Shown: positions 43,200 to 53,893 of the stretch, in pieces | How positions within the stretch are numbered: the first letter of the stretch is position 1 | Layout of the letters: each line of letters starts with the position of its first letter | Source of the DNA: Bolinopsis microptera | Taxonomy: Eukaryota; Ctenophora; Tentaculata; Lobata; Bolinopsidae | Direction of reading: 5' to 3' | Length of the DNA: 64,000 nt | NCBI RefSeq assembly: GCF_026151205.1 | Contig: NC_087082.1 | Location: 3,810,001 to 3,874,000 of the forward strand | Notes under the pieces: model-generated | Databases searched by the model: none | Seen by the model: only the letters and a program-made list of their open reading frames with translations | Told to the model about the DNA's origin: nothing | Made by a program: the position numbers and the translations under genes

Positions 43200-43694
43200 T
43201 ATCACAATGCTGGCAAGCATGACCGTGCCTCTTATATTCACAATACTATTTAACCCCTTTACTATTTACCCCCTTTACTATTTACCCCCTTGACTTTTAT
43301 ACCCCCTTTACTATTATACCCCTTTATTGTTTTTCAGGCATTAAGACTCATCGAAAGTAGTTCAGCAGGTATATTTATGTTCAAAACATTCTAATTTAAT
43401 ATTAAATATGACAGGAATAAGAAATAGTTATGTTAAGGTTTTTAAGAAATTTGCGCAAAATACGCGCCAGCATGTTATACGAAATTCGGTAAAAAACCCA
43501 AAATCGCCATATTCAGGTGCCTTAAAAACCATGTTAAAATTGTGTTAGAGATCTGAAAATTTGCAGGGCGTCTAGACGTTGACCAAATCGACTGCAAAGA
43601 AAGTTTCAAGTTTCAGGAGCATCGGGAAATGGGTTTTCTAGAACCCCTGTTTTACGACAGATTGTCGGGACATATACAGATATACATACAGATA
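43200..43694 (+). repeat. R copy 4, left part
   Basis: Begins at 43201 with cacaatgctggcaagca immediately after gtgtattactatttgtat, without the foldback arm seen at 12718. It ends catacagata at the third Helitron. The break is about 70 bp upstream, in R coordinates, of the break in copies 2 and 3. Confidence 0.8.
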
Positions 43695-46600
43695 TCAACT
43701 TAATAACACCAGAATGTGTGTGTGTGTGTCTGTTCGTGTGTAATTTCCGAACGGTTATACAAAAAAAATGGTAAGAGTTACGGGACTGGTTTTTTCGGTA
43801 TAGTGTCGACAAAACTCTGACGAAGCCCATAAGCAAAATTTTTAAAAATCGGCCGGTGGTAAGTGGCTTAATTGATGGTTTTGTACCATTAATGCAACAT
43901 TATGGAGTGAGCCACTAAAATGGCTCACTTTTTCTTCCTCTTCGCTCTCTCTCTCTTCCATTACTGTAGCGTTGGTAATTAGGTTAGCCCCGCAAGTTAT
44001 TATTAGGGGTGGAGGCACTGCTTGCGGTCTGTTTCAGAGTGTTTGGACTGTAGAAAGAGTTCATACTTTATTATGAGTGTGTGCTGCGGAGCTTATAAAT
44101 TTAAACAAAAATGGAAAGCGGTTCAAGACGGGAGTGATGAGGTGAAATAGTCGTGGTACAGGCTGTACGGAGTACGGACCTTATGGTCATGGAATGTGGT
44201 GCCTAATAATGACTTAATTATCCACGAGAAAGAAGTTAAGTTTGAGTTTCGGCCCATTTCCGCAATATTCACTATCCAGTCTAAGTGAGAATACTATTCA
44301 CGTGCAATGATTACAAATACTCCAGCCGAACACAGTCGGGGACAGGGGAGAACTGCAGACCTGTATATATTGTGATGTAATTATTAAGGGGGTGTGTTGA
44401 AAAGGTGCTAAATATTGCTTGATACGTTGATTGAGTTTGCCCCCTTTCTTCAAGATTCTTTAGCCACTCGATGTGGTCCTAATATTCACGTGATCAATTC
44501 TATCCAATGATTGCAAATACTCCAGCCGCTAGCAGAAATTTGTTTGTAGTTTCACAATTTTCACAGTTGGATTTGTTTCGCTAGCAATTTCACGAATTTA
44601 TCTTTGCCGCTTGATAGATTTATTGCAGGCTAATGCCTGCAGAAAATAACGGCAGGGGTAGGGGAAGAAGACGTCGTGGTAGAACTACTTTTAGTTCAGC
44701 AGCTAGAAGACGTAATCAACGTCGTGACAGACTAGCTAATGAGGCAGTAGAGGAAGCACAGCAGAGAAGAGAGCAAGACCGGTTGCGTCACACTCCAGAA
44801 CCACGTATCACATTTATGATGAGTAGTAGTAATCGAGCTAGAGTTTTAGAAGCTTTGACTGATGTGTCTGATGCAGCCAGAACAGCCATGGACGAGAACA
44901 TCCAAGAGTTTATGACACATCGGAGCTTATATATGTCAGAGGAGCAGATTATAGAGATGGATCGCACAGTGGCCAGACTGAGGGAATCACAGGCACGAGC
45001 AGAGATGACTCCTGAGCAACGGGCTGCCGCTAATGAGGCCGACAGATTACGGATATCACAGGCACGAGCAGAGATGACTGATGAGCAACGGGCTGCTGCT
45101 TATGAGGCCGACAGATTACGAACATCACAGGCACGAGCAGAGATGACTGATGAGCAACGGGCTGCCGCCAATGAGGCCAACAGATTACGAACATCACAGG
45201 CACGAGCAGAGATGACTGATGAGCAACTGGCTGCCGCTAATGAGGCCAACAGATTACAAACATCACAGGCACGAGCAGAGATGACTGATGAGGAGAGAGA
45301 GGCTGAGAGGGCCCGTAATAGGGCACGCCTTGCTGCTGAAAGAGACAGAGCCCGGAGACAACTTGGTGATGCTGTTGCACGCTCTTGGCCAGACCAAACT
45401 CCTCAACCACTTCTATTGGGGCTACGTGATCGTCCCTGTCCGTACAACTGTAACGCCTTAAGATTTGAAAAGGAACTTAGTGGTGTACATGCTAGCTTAT
45501 GTTGTAATAGGGGTAGGGTTAAACTTGAAGATTGCCAGAAACTTTGTCCGTATCCCGATGAAATGAAATATTTGTTAATGGGTGATCATCCTAACAGTAG
45601 TAACTTTTTTGAATACATTAGACGATATAATTCAGCTCTCGGATTTGCAAGTTTGGGAGCTAACACCACACCTCCTCCTGGATACGGACCGTACTGCTTT
45701 AGGATTCATGGTGCTGTTTATCATAGATCTGGCTTATTGCACCCTGAGGCCATTAATGAATCGAGAAGGTACGGTCAGATTTACATCCTTGAAGGCGATG
45801 GAGCATTACAAGCAAGACTGAATAATAATGAAAGTACGTTACGTCATGTCATGTTGCTATTACAGAATAACCTTACTTTATGCAACCCGTATGCTGCTGC
45901 GTACAAGAACCTCAATACGCGTGAGCAAGAGGAGATGCAACTCGCGGGAGTTGAGAACAGAGAGCCTAAAAATATTGGTATGAGATTTAGTGCAGGTCCT
46001 GACAGGAGGAGGTACAATGCTCCAACTCACAATGACGTAGCGGCTGTGTTTGTAGGGGAGGACGGTGTTCCTGGCAAGCAAGAATTTTATGTTTATCCTA
46101 AATCGTCGGATACATTACACAAAATTTGTGGTCCACTGTATAGTATGAGAAGTAGAGATTATCTAACTGAACCGGTTGAGAACGTAAATTTAAATGAGCT
46201 TCATGAAATGACACCTCCCGGTTTTCCATTACATGACTTACAATTAAAAGTAAATTGTAATGTTAGATTGCTTAAGGGATTAGACAGTTATCCGGACGTT
46301 CCTGTAGGCTCACGTTTAAAAGTTACTGAAGTAAACCAAGTTCACGGGTACATAGTTTGTACCTATGCTGGCCGTTCTTTGACTGTAAGTAAAACTGATT
46401 TCGTAACATCATACCAAAATTCCACAGTCATACGACATCAGTTGCCGGTTAAGTTAGAAACATATTTAGAAAATATTTCGGCACTTAATGCTAATTTGGA
46501 CCCATTAGTCTATCCCATATTGTTCCCGAAAGGTGAGAAAGGCTGGCACTCCGAAATGAAACTAAATGACAAGGCTAGGGTATCACAAAAGATGTTTTAT

Positions 46601-49600
46601 TCGTATAGGATTGCTTACAGAAATGAGCCTTTCTCGCCATTGCATTTTGGTCGCAAACTCTTTCAACAGTACTGTGTCGATTGTTGGGTTAGAACCGAGG
46701 CCAATAGGTTGAAATATATTAATGACAATCAAACGAAGCTACGTGCTGACCTATATTTTGGCCTCATGGATCACCTTGAAAGTGAAAACATTGACCCCGG
46801 CCAACAACCGCAGCCTGGCCGTCCCAAAATTCTAGCATCGTCCTTTACAGCCGGGCCACGATATATGAAACAAAACTATGAAGATGCGATGGCTATGGTG
46901 ACTGAATACGGGAAACCAGACTTCTTTACCACTTACACATGTAACCCTAAGCACCCTGATATTGACAATAACCTTGGCAATGACCCAAATAGAAACACAC
47001 ATCGTCCAAAATTAACTGCATCGGATAGGCCCGATGTAGTAGCTGCCGTTTTTAAATTACACTTAGAAGCATTAAAAGTTGATCTTAAGAAAATGTTTGG
47101 TAAACAATTAGCTAACATCCATGTAATAGAATATCAGAAACGTGGCTTGCCTCATGCGCATATCCTTATTTGGTTGGTGAACGAGGCAAAAGTTAGAACA
47201 GTAGAGGAGTTAGATAGCTTGATTAGTGCTGAAATTCCTGATCCTAATGTATTTCCACGATTGCACGAAATAGTAACTTCGTGTATGCTACACGGCCCTT
47301 GCGGTTTGGTGAAACCTAACGCATCATGTATGGAAAATGGTAAATGCACAAAGAAGTTTCCTAAAGATTTCCAAGAGGAAACGGTCATGGATGTTAATGG
47401 ATACCCATTGTATAAACGCCCAAACAACGGTAGGATGGTGATGAAAAATGGTGTACCGCTTGACAATAGATACGTAGTACCGTACTGTCCTTACTTATCA
47501 CTGAAGTATAATGCCCACATCAACGTAGAAGCCTGTACATCCATAAAATCTATTAAGTACATTTTCAAGTATGTTTACAAAGGTCATGACTGTGCGAGAA
47601 TTGAGACAACTGAAAGAGATCCCACCTCTCGGGACGAGATTAAGAAATACATTGATACCAGATACGTGAGTGCACCGGAGAGTGTGTGGAGACTCAGTGG
47701 ATTTGATGTGTGCGATAAGAGCCACACTGTTGTGAGATTAGACATACACGAACACCTCCATCAGAGTGTCACTTTTAGAGAGGGTGCTGATATTGATGGG
47801 GTGTTGGAGCGAGATCACAGTACGAAGTTGACAGCTTGGTTTGATTTGAATGAGAGAGATCCTGAGGCACGACAGTATTTGTATAATGAGATACCTAAGC
47901 ACTATAGGTGGGACCAGAAAAACAAGAAGTGGATTAAACGAGTGAAGTCGGGTGCTGCGGTGATAGCAAGAATCTACAGTGTAGGTCCCAGGCAGCGAGA
48001 GAAATTTTACTTGAGAATGTTACTGCTTCATGTGCGCGGTGCGAGGTCGTTTCGTGAGATGAAAGTGTACGATGATGTGAGGTATGATACGTATGAGGAG
48101 GTGTGTCGTGAGAGAGGTCTGTTAACTGATGACACAGAGTGGAAGAGAACACTGGAGGAAGCGTGTGGGATAGCTACGTGTAGGCAGATAAGAGAGCTTT
48201 TTGTGACGATATTAGGCTGTTGTGAGCCGAGTAATCCTAGAGAACTGTGGGATGACTTCCAGGAACAGATGTATGAGGACTATGTGAATATCCATAATTT
48301 ACCTCCTGATAGGGCGGTACATTATGCCCTTAGAGACATCAATCATTCACTGCTTGCAAATTACCGTGTTTCTGTCACAACTTTTAATATAGACTTACTC
48401 GAAAACTGGGAAGATTTGCCCTCACTTGACGAGGCTGAGCACGACTATATAGATGTTGCTGCTGAGGCTGATAGATTTGACACCATGTATAGTCGACTTA
48501 ATGATGAACAAAGGTTTATAGTAGATTCAATTATTCACGAACTTACACTGCATGGTTCAGCACCTAGCTCCGACAGGGTACGTGCCTATTTCATAGACGC
48601 TCCTGGTGGTACCGGTAAAACGTTTGTCTTTAACACTCTTATTGCAAAAGCACTTGCATTGGACCATAAAGTATCCTCTTGTGCCTGGACCGGGATAGCT
48701 GGTAATCTGCTTAGATTCGGCCGCACTGTCCACAGTTTATTCAAGCTTCCAGTCCCAATCCTTGAAACGTCGACTTGCAATATAACACCTTCATCAAAGC
48801 AAGCTGCTTTTATAAGATCTTTAAGTGTAATCTTTATCGACGAGGCGTCCATGATACCAAAACATGCTCTCTCAGCTATTGATTTAATGCTCAGGGACAT
48901 AACAAACAACACAGTTCCATTTGGAGGTAAACTTTTGCTTTTTGCTGGGGACTTTCGACAAACATTACCGGTTACCCCTAGAGCACAGCCTGCTGGAATA
49001 TTGGAAAACTGTATAAACAGATCACCTTTATGGGAGCACATTACTCAATTACAGTTGACACAGAACATGCGTGCGAGGCCTGGAGAGCGTGAGTTTTGTG
49101 AATGGTTGATTAAATTAGGTGATGGGAAACTTAGGTCGGACCTCCCCGATGCTTTACCCAGTCAAATCGATATACCTGATCAATGTAACATAACATCCGG
49201 TGTAGTAGACGCTATCTATCCTGATTTTAACGTAGATAGATCTAAGAGCATTATATTGACACCGAAAAACGTTGATACACATGTCATTAACAGGGACACT
49301 TTAGCTAAATTTAAACCTGAGGAACAGAGTAGGTCGTACTTTAGTTCAAATGTATATGTTGAGGATGAGGGTAATGAGGTAAATAACATGTCTGTTGAGT
49401 TTCTACACTCTCTAACACCTAGCGGCTTGCCTTTGCATGAACTTGAGCTGAAAATTGGGTGCCCAATCATGCTTCTAAGGAATTTGGATGTCAAGAACGG
49501 TCTATGTAATGGCACAAGGCTTATTGTTAGGCATTTGGGCGATAGGTGCATAGCAGCGGACATAATATCCGGATCTGAGGCTTCAATAGGACGTCAAGTA

Positions 49601-50978
49601 TTGATACCCCGCGTGAAACTGATCACGTCTGATATAACAATACCGTTCAAGTTCCAACGGACCCAGTATCCGGTCCGCCTGGCGTACTGCATGACCATCA
49701 ATAAGAGCCAAGGCCAAACATTCAACAAAGTAGGACTGTATTTACCTCAACCCGTGTTCTCACATGGCCAACTGTATGTAGGCTTTTCGAGGGGTAAATG
49801 TTTTGAAGACATTTATCTGCAATTGAAAAATACTGTATTTCAATACACAACCGAAAATCAGGCAGTTACAGTTAACGTTGTATTCGAGGTTAAATAGCTT
49901 TTCTCTTTATATGCACTTTTAGCTCATGGAATGAGGGGTGACAGTTGCTTTTTGCCAGTTACTCTCATTAATTTTATAACACAGTAGCAATAAACAGTAG
50001 CAAATAACAGTAATTTACTATTATTTATTAACAATTATACAATGAGAGGTGACAGTTGCTTTTTGCCAGTTACTCTCATTAATTCTATAACACCGTAGCA
50101 ATGAACAGTAGCAAATAACAGTAATTTACTATTATATATTTTAACAATTATACAATGAGAGGTGACAGTTGCTTTTTGCCAGTTACTGATCTCATTAATT
50201 TTATAACACAGTAGCAATAAACAGTTGAGATTTAACGTCGCAGAACATATTTTGTACCATATTACTGTACCGCATAACTGAGCTATAAGCTGGAACTGGT
50301 GTAGATCCTTGGCTTTCAGAAATAGAATTTGATAAAAGGGGAATTGCAATTCCTGCTTCGTTTCTGTTTCCAAAGCCTATGGTAACTATTGGGCTGAGTA
50401 TCATAAATAAATTTATATATATATCACCGAACTAAAAATGCATGGATGAGATTTATATTTTACTTTTATGTTTGAGACTATTTAAGTTTGCACCAGAGTT
50501 TGCGCCAGAGTTAGCACCAGCCTCAGACTTTGATACAAATTAAACAATTTAATAAACATTTGGTTGGGAGGGGAGGAAGTTGACTGGAAGGACAGATCAA
50601 TTTACATACAAAACGACTACTGCTCGAGGAGCACATTCCTTTTAGTGCCACTCAAATTTCGACGAGGCCAGTACGACATAAATTTCAAATCTACATATGT
50701 TTCCTGATTATTTGCATCAAAAATTCGACGATAATTTTTTAAAACAGGCAGGCTAGAAGGAGTGTAAACGACGGCTCAGAATCCCAACGGCTGAGACTAA
50801 TAGTATTTATCTTTCATATAAACCTATATTTTTTGATTTAAGTTAAATACTATTGGATACGTGAGGGCACTCCGAATAAAATTGCTCACCTAATGCGGAT
50901 TTTGACTAAGCGGGTTAATACTCCTACCCTTTTTTAACTGCGGCAGTGAAATCCCGGCCGAAGGCCGGGTTACACTAG
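43695..50978 (+). mobile_element. Autonomous Helitron, copy 3 (complete, independent insertion)
   Basis: 7284 bp with the same TC start, hairpin at 50953-50969 and CTAG end, between A (43694) and T (50979). The flanks are R sequence, but the junction falls at catacagata/tacatatatattc rather than aaaagta/taaaaga. It therefore arrived by its own transposition and not by the tandem duplication. Confidence 0.95.
44633..49897 (+). CDS. Helitron RepHel protein, copy 3
   Basis: 1754 residues, identical in translation to the other two. Because its insertion site differs, the absence of any amino-acid change dates this transposition, or a later gene conversion, as very recent. All catalytic motifs are intact. 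Confidence 0.95.
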   Translation: MPAENNGRGRGRRRRGRTTFSSAARRRNQRRDRLANEAVEEAQQRREQDRLRHTPEPRITFMMSSSNRARVLEALTDVSDAARTAMDENIQEFMTHRSLYMSEEQIIEMDRTVARLRESQARAEMTPEQRAAANEADRLRISQARAEMTDEQRAAAYEADRLRTSQARAEMTDEQRAAANEANRLRTSQARAEMTDEQLAAANEANRLQTSQARAEMTDEEREAERARNRARLAAERDRARRQLGDAVARSWPDQTPQPLLLGLRDRPCPYNCNALRFEKELSGVHASLCCNRGRVKLEDCQKLCPYPDEMKYLLMGDHPNSSNFFEYIRRYNSALGFASLGANTTPPPGYGPYCFRIHGAVYHRSGLLHPEAINESRRYGQIYILEGDGALQARLNNNESTLRHVMLLLQNNLTLCNPYAAAYKNLNTREQEEMQLAGVENREPKNIGMRFSAGPDRRRYNAPTHNDVAAVFVGEDGVPGKQEFYVYPKSSDTLHKICGPLYSMRSRDYLTEPVENVNLNELHEMTPPGFPLHDLQLKVNCNVRLLKGLDSYPDVPVGSRLKVTEVNQVHGYIVCTYAGRSLTVSKTDFVTSYQNSTVIRHQLPVKLETYLENISALNANLDPLVYPILFPKGEKGWHSEMKLNDKARVSQKMFYSYRIAYRNEPFSPLHFGRKLFQQYCVDCWVRTEANRLKYINDNQTKLRADLYFGLMDHLESENIDPGQQPQPGRPKILASSFTAGPRYMKQNYEDAMAMVTEYGKPDFFTTYTCNPKHPDIDNNLGNDPNRNTHRPKLTASDRPDVVAAVFKLHLEALKVDLKKMFGKQLANIHVIEYQKRGLPHAHILIWLVNEAKVRTVEELDSLISAEIPDPNVFPRLHEIVTSCMLHGPCGLVKPNASCMENGKCTKKFPKDFQEETVMDVNGYPLYKRPNNGRMVMKNGVPLDNRYVVPYCPYLSLKYNAHINVEACTSIKSIKYIFKYVYKGHDCARIETTERDPTSRDEIKKYIDTRYVSAPESVWRLSGFDVCDKSHTVVRLDIHEHLHQSVTFREGADIDGVLERDHSTKLTAWFDLNERDPEARQYLYNEIPKHYRWDQKNKKWIKRVKSGAAVIARIYSVGPRQREKFYLRMLLLHVRGARSFREMKVYDDVRYDTYEEVCRERGLLTDDTEWKRTLEEACGIATCRQIRELFVTILGCCEPSNPRELWDDFQEQMYEDYVNIHNLPPDRAVHYALRDINHSLLANYRVSVTTFNIDLLENWEDLPSLDEAEHDYIDVAAEADRFDTMYSRLNDEQRFIVDSIIHELTLHGSAPSSDRVRAYFIDAPGGTGKTFVFNTLIAKALALDHKVSSCAWTGIAGNLLRFGRTVHSLFKLPVPILETSTCNITPSSKQAAFIRSLSVIFIDEASMIPKHALSAIDLMLRDITNNTVPFGGKLLLFAGDFRQTLPVTPRAQPAGILENCINRSPLWEHITQLQLTQNMRARPGEREFCEWLIKLGDGKLRSDLPDALPSQIDIPDQCNITSGVVDAIYPDFNVDRSKSIILTPKNVDTHVINRDTLAKFKPEEQSRSYFSSNVYVEDEGNEVNNMSVEFLHSLTPSGLPLHELELKIGCPIMLLRNLDVKNGLCNGTRLIVRHLGDRCIAADIISGSEASIGRQVLIPRVKLITSDITIPFKFQRTQYPVRLAYCMTINKSQGQTFNKVGLYLPQPVFSHGQLYVGFSRGKCFEDIYLQLKNTVFQYTTENQAVTVNVVFEVK

Positions 50979-51998
50979 TACATATATATTCAGGGATAGA
51001 CGCTTTGCCAGTCAATTATAGGCTATATTCAGGTGTCCGTATATTCAGAAGCTTTAAAGATACAGCCATCTCGGACCACAGGTCTTGAAGATAATTGTTT
51101 AGACTTTATTTTACATTATATTAAAAAGTAATTTAACGTCGTCATTACCACTTGATGACGTCATCAAGTTAACCATTTAAAAAACCTGTTTTTTGACAAA
51201 GTAATCACTTTTAAAATCGATTTTACGCCATTAAAGAGTAATTTTATTCAAAATTTGAGGACATAATGAAGTTAGATAATTGTTTAAGCATTCTGAAAAT
51301 CTACCGGAAAGTTTCCCTACCTTGCTCCTTCATAAAGATATTTGCCATTGAAGTTAGTGCTTTTTTGAAGAATTATTTTATAAAAACTTCAATTTTGCGA
51401 TTTAGTATTCTCTGGTGTTGGGCTATCCCTTGGGTTGTGGAGCTCATTTCTGCTTCTTATAGGTATAAATTGTGCATTAGGCTAGTTTTAAAGTTAAAAA
51501 TCGAAAAGATGCACACGTGGGGACACGCCCAAATTGATTAAAAATTGCTAAAATCACTCAAAATTGCTGTTTTTACCATTTTCTGTAAACTTTGGTGTGC
51601 CGTGGTGATTACAGTTCTACTTGAAATACTTTGAAACTTTGCATGCTTATCAAACTATATATAAAACACCAACACGCAAAAATTTACGGCGATTCAATAT
51701 TGGATGCGCACGCAACGTCCGCTCATAGTTTGCACGTGCGAAAGGTGATAATTTTGCTCATTCGTGATTTCGAACAAATTCTGCTTTACCACGACAGTTC
51801 AATGTCATTATATATAAATTTAATACCAACTTGAATGAGTATAAAGTGGCAAATTCAGTCAGTGATCGACCGATATGCTTACCCAAACACAAGGAAATGT
51901 TTTCGAAGGAAAAATTTCGAAATCGTTGAAACTTCCTCCTTATTAATGAAGATATCAGTTTATACATTATATTTCGACTTTATAGTACCCTGACATTA
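50979..51998 (+). repeat. R copy 4, right part
   Basis: Resumes tacatatatattcagggata after the Helitron, through tagacgctttgccagtcaat, gatgacgtcatcaag and cacacgtggggacacgccca. It contains more differences from copies 2 and 3 than those have from each other. Open frames (51266-51541, 51631-51834) are repeat-derived. Confidence 0.75.
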
Positions 51999-52537
51999 AT
52001 CAAAAAGAGATGATATTTGACCAAAACCCATAATCATGGGTAGAGTGGACCGCTGCCAGTATCTCTCTTTCCCAAACAAAAGGAAATGATATTAATTTGA
52101 TTGACCGTTTTCAAATGCAAAATGATACCGAGAATGAAATCGGTCGCTCGCTTTTCCCATTCATTTACAATTACAAATGTAATAGATTAAGAAGAACTAC
52201 CATACCCGAAGATAGCTGTACTCGGCAATAAAGATTCAATTAACTTCAGCTAATTCACTAACTACCACCCTTATCCCGAAATACTAGGTAACGACCCGAA
52301 CGCAACCCAAAAAGATTATTAATATTACAGCATACAGTGATCGATGTAATTTATCGAAACCTATTACAATTCGTATAACTATAAGCCGTGAATGAATGGG
52401 AAATCACGACAATCTGTTGTAAGTGGTTTCCAGAAAACCCACTTCCCGATACTCCTGAAACATTTGGTCAACGTCTAGACGCCCTGCAAAGTTTTAGATC
52501 TCTAACTCAATTTTAACATGGTTTTTAAGGCACCTTA
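51999..52537. repeat. Truncated foldback element joined to reversed R fragment
   Basis: The left arm and loop of the foldback (from tttgaccaaaaccc to about 52400) are present, but the right arm is missing after gccgtgaatgaatggg. The sequence switches to a reversed R fragment (atcacgacaatctgttgt to about 52537). Confidence 0.7.
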
Positions 52538-53210
52538 ATTTGACCAAAACCCATAATCATGGGTAGAGTGGACCGCTGCCAGTGTCTCTTTTTCCCAAAC
52601 AAAAGGATATTATCTTACTATATATAAAGCTAGACGATAATATATATGGATATATCCGTGCCATTTTACTGACACCAGGGCATTAACTTTAACGCGACTT
52701 TCCGCAAAAACCGTAAAAAATATACAACTGAAACTTATTTGACAGGGTCAAATGCTTTAATGGCCTTCAAATCAGCATGAAAAAATTAAAAATTGGCCAA
52801 GGAATAAGAATTTTAGTGCCCAAAATTTGGACTCCCAAGTGGTGTCAAAAACGCGAATTAAATAGGTAATAATTATTTTATTCTCTCGAGTCTTGACACC
52901 ACTTTAGGGTAGACGGGTTCCTGTTAGTGATATTAATTTGATTGACCGTTCTCAAAAATGCAAAATGATACCGAGAATTAAATCGGTCGCTCGCTTTTCC
53001 CATTCATTCACGGCTTACGAATTGTAATAAGTTTCGATTAATTACATCAATCACATGCTGTAAAAATCTCTTTGGGTTGTGTTCTGGTCGATGCCTAGTA
53101 TTTCGGGATAAGGGTGGTAGTAAGCGAATTAGCTGAAGTTTATTGAATCTTTATTGCCGAGTACAGCTGCCTTCGGGTAGTTCTTCTTAATCTATTACAA
53201 TTGTATCACG
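52538..53210 (-). repeat. Second foldback copy, split by a ~310-bp insert
   Basis: The arm starts tttgaccaaaaccc at 52538 and stops near 52615 in aaaaggatatta. The arm resumes near 52922 with gatattaatttgattgacc and the loop continues in the opposite orientation to the neighbouring copy. The insert (about 52616-52921) has no gene and no clear inverted ends. Its edges share gatatta, a possible target duplication. Confidence 0.6.
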
Positions 53211-53815
53211 ACAATCTGTTGTAAAACAGGGGTTCCAGAAAACCCACTTCCCGATACTCCTGAAACTTGGAATTTTTTTACAGTCGATTTGGTCAACGTC
53301 TAGAGTCTAGCACGCCCTGCAAAGTTTCAGATCTCTAACTCAATTTTAATATGGTTTTTAAGGCACTTGAATATGGCGATTTTGGGTTTTTATCGAATTT
53401 CGTATTATATAACATGCTGGCGCGTATTTTGCTCAAATTTCTTAAAAACCTCCACATAACTATTTCTTATTCCTGCCATCTTTAACATTGAATTCAAATG
53501 TTTTGAACTTAAGTATACCATTACCTGCTGAGCTACTTTCGATGAGTCTCAATGCCTGAAAAACAATAACGGGATATAATAGTATAGGGGGTATAATGCT
53601 TTTGGACACGAAGGGAGACACACAACGTAAGGCTTGAAATCTTCGTAAAACTACATCATTAGAGCCTGTAAAAACATTTAACTTTAAGATAAACACTCTA
53701 TCAAGTAAAATTCATATATAATCATCATGGTTTATTAACTCAAACGTAAAAATTATTGGAGGTAAATAGTATTGTGAATATATTGGCAACGGTTATGCTT
53801 GCCAGCATTGTGAGA
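53211..53815 (-). repeat. Reversed R fragment upstream of receptor 4
   Basis: Starts cacgacaatctgttgtaaaa and ends with gcttgccagcattgtga, the R terminus, right at the receptor 5' block. It contains the same roughly 160-bp interruption (about 53595-53755, including ggacacgaagggagacacac) as the fragment before receptor 2. Confidence 0.75.
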
Positions 53816-53893
53816 TAGTAGTACTAGAAGTACTACTGCAACAGTCAACACTAATACCCATACATTTGACAGGCAAGACACGATTGTAGTCAA
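53816..53893 (+). promoter_or_regulatory. Conserved 5' block of receptor 4
   Basis: Shares the tagtagtacta palindrome and the taataccca to ATG stretch with receptors 1 and 2, with a small local duplication (caacagtcaacac). It abuts the R terminus, as in receptor 2. Confidence 0.5.

Noticed and set aside
21508-50978. Treating all three Helitrons as one tandem array made by duplication
   Set aside because: Copies 1 and 2 share both junctions, but copy 3 has different junctions in R, so a separate insertion is required.
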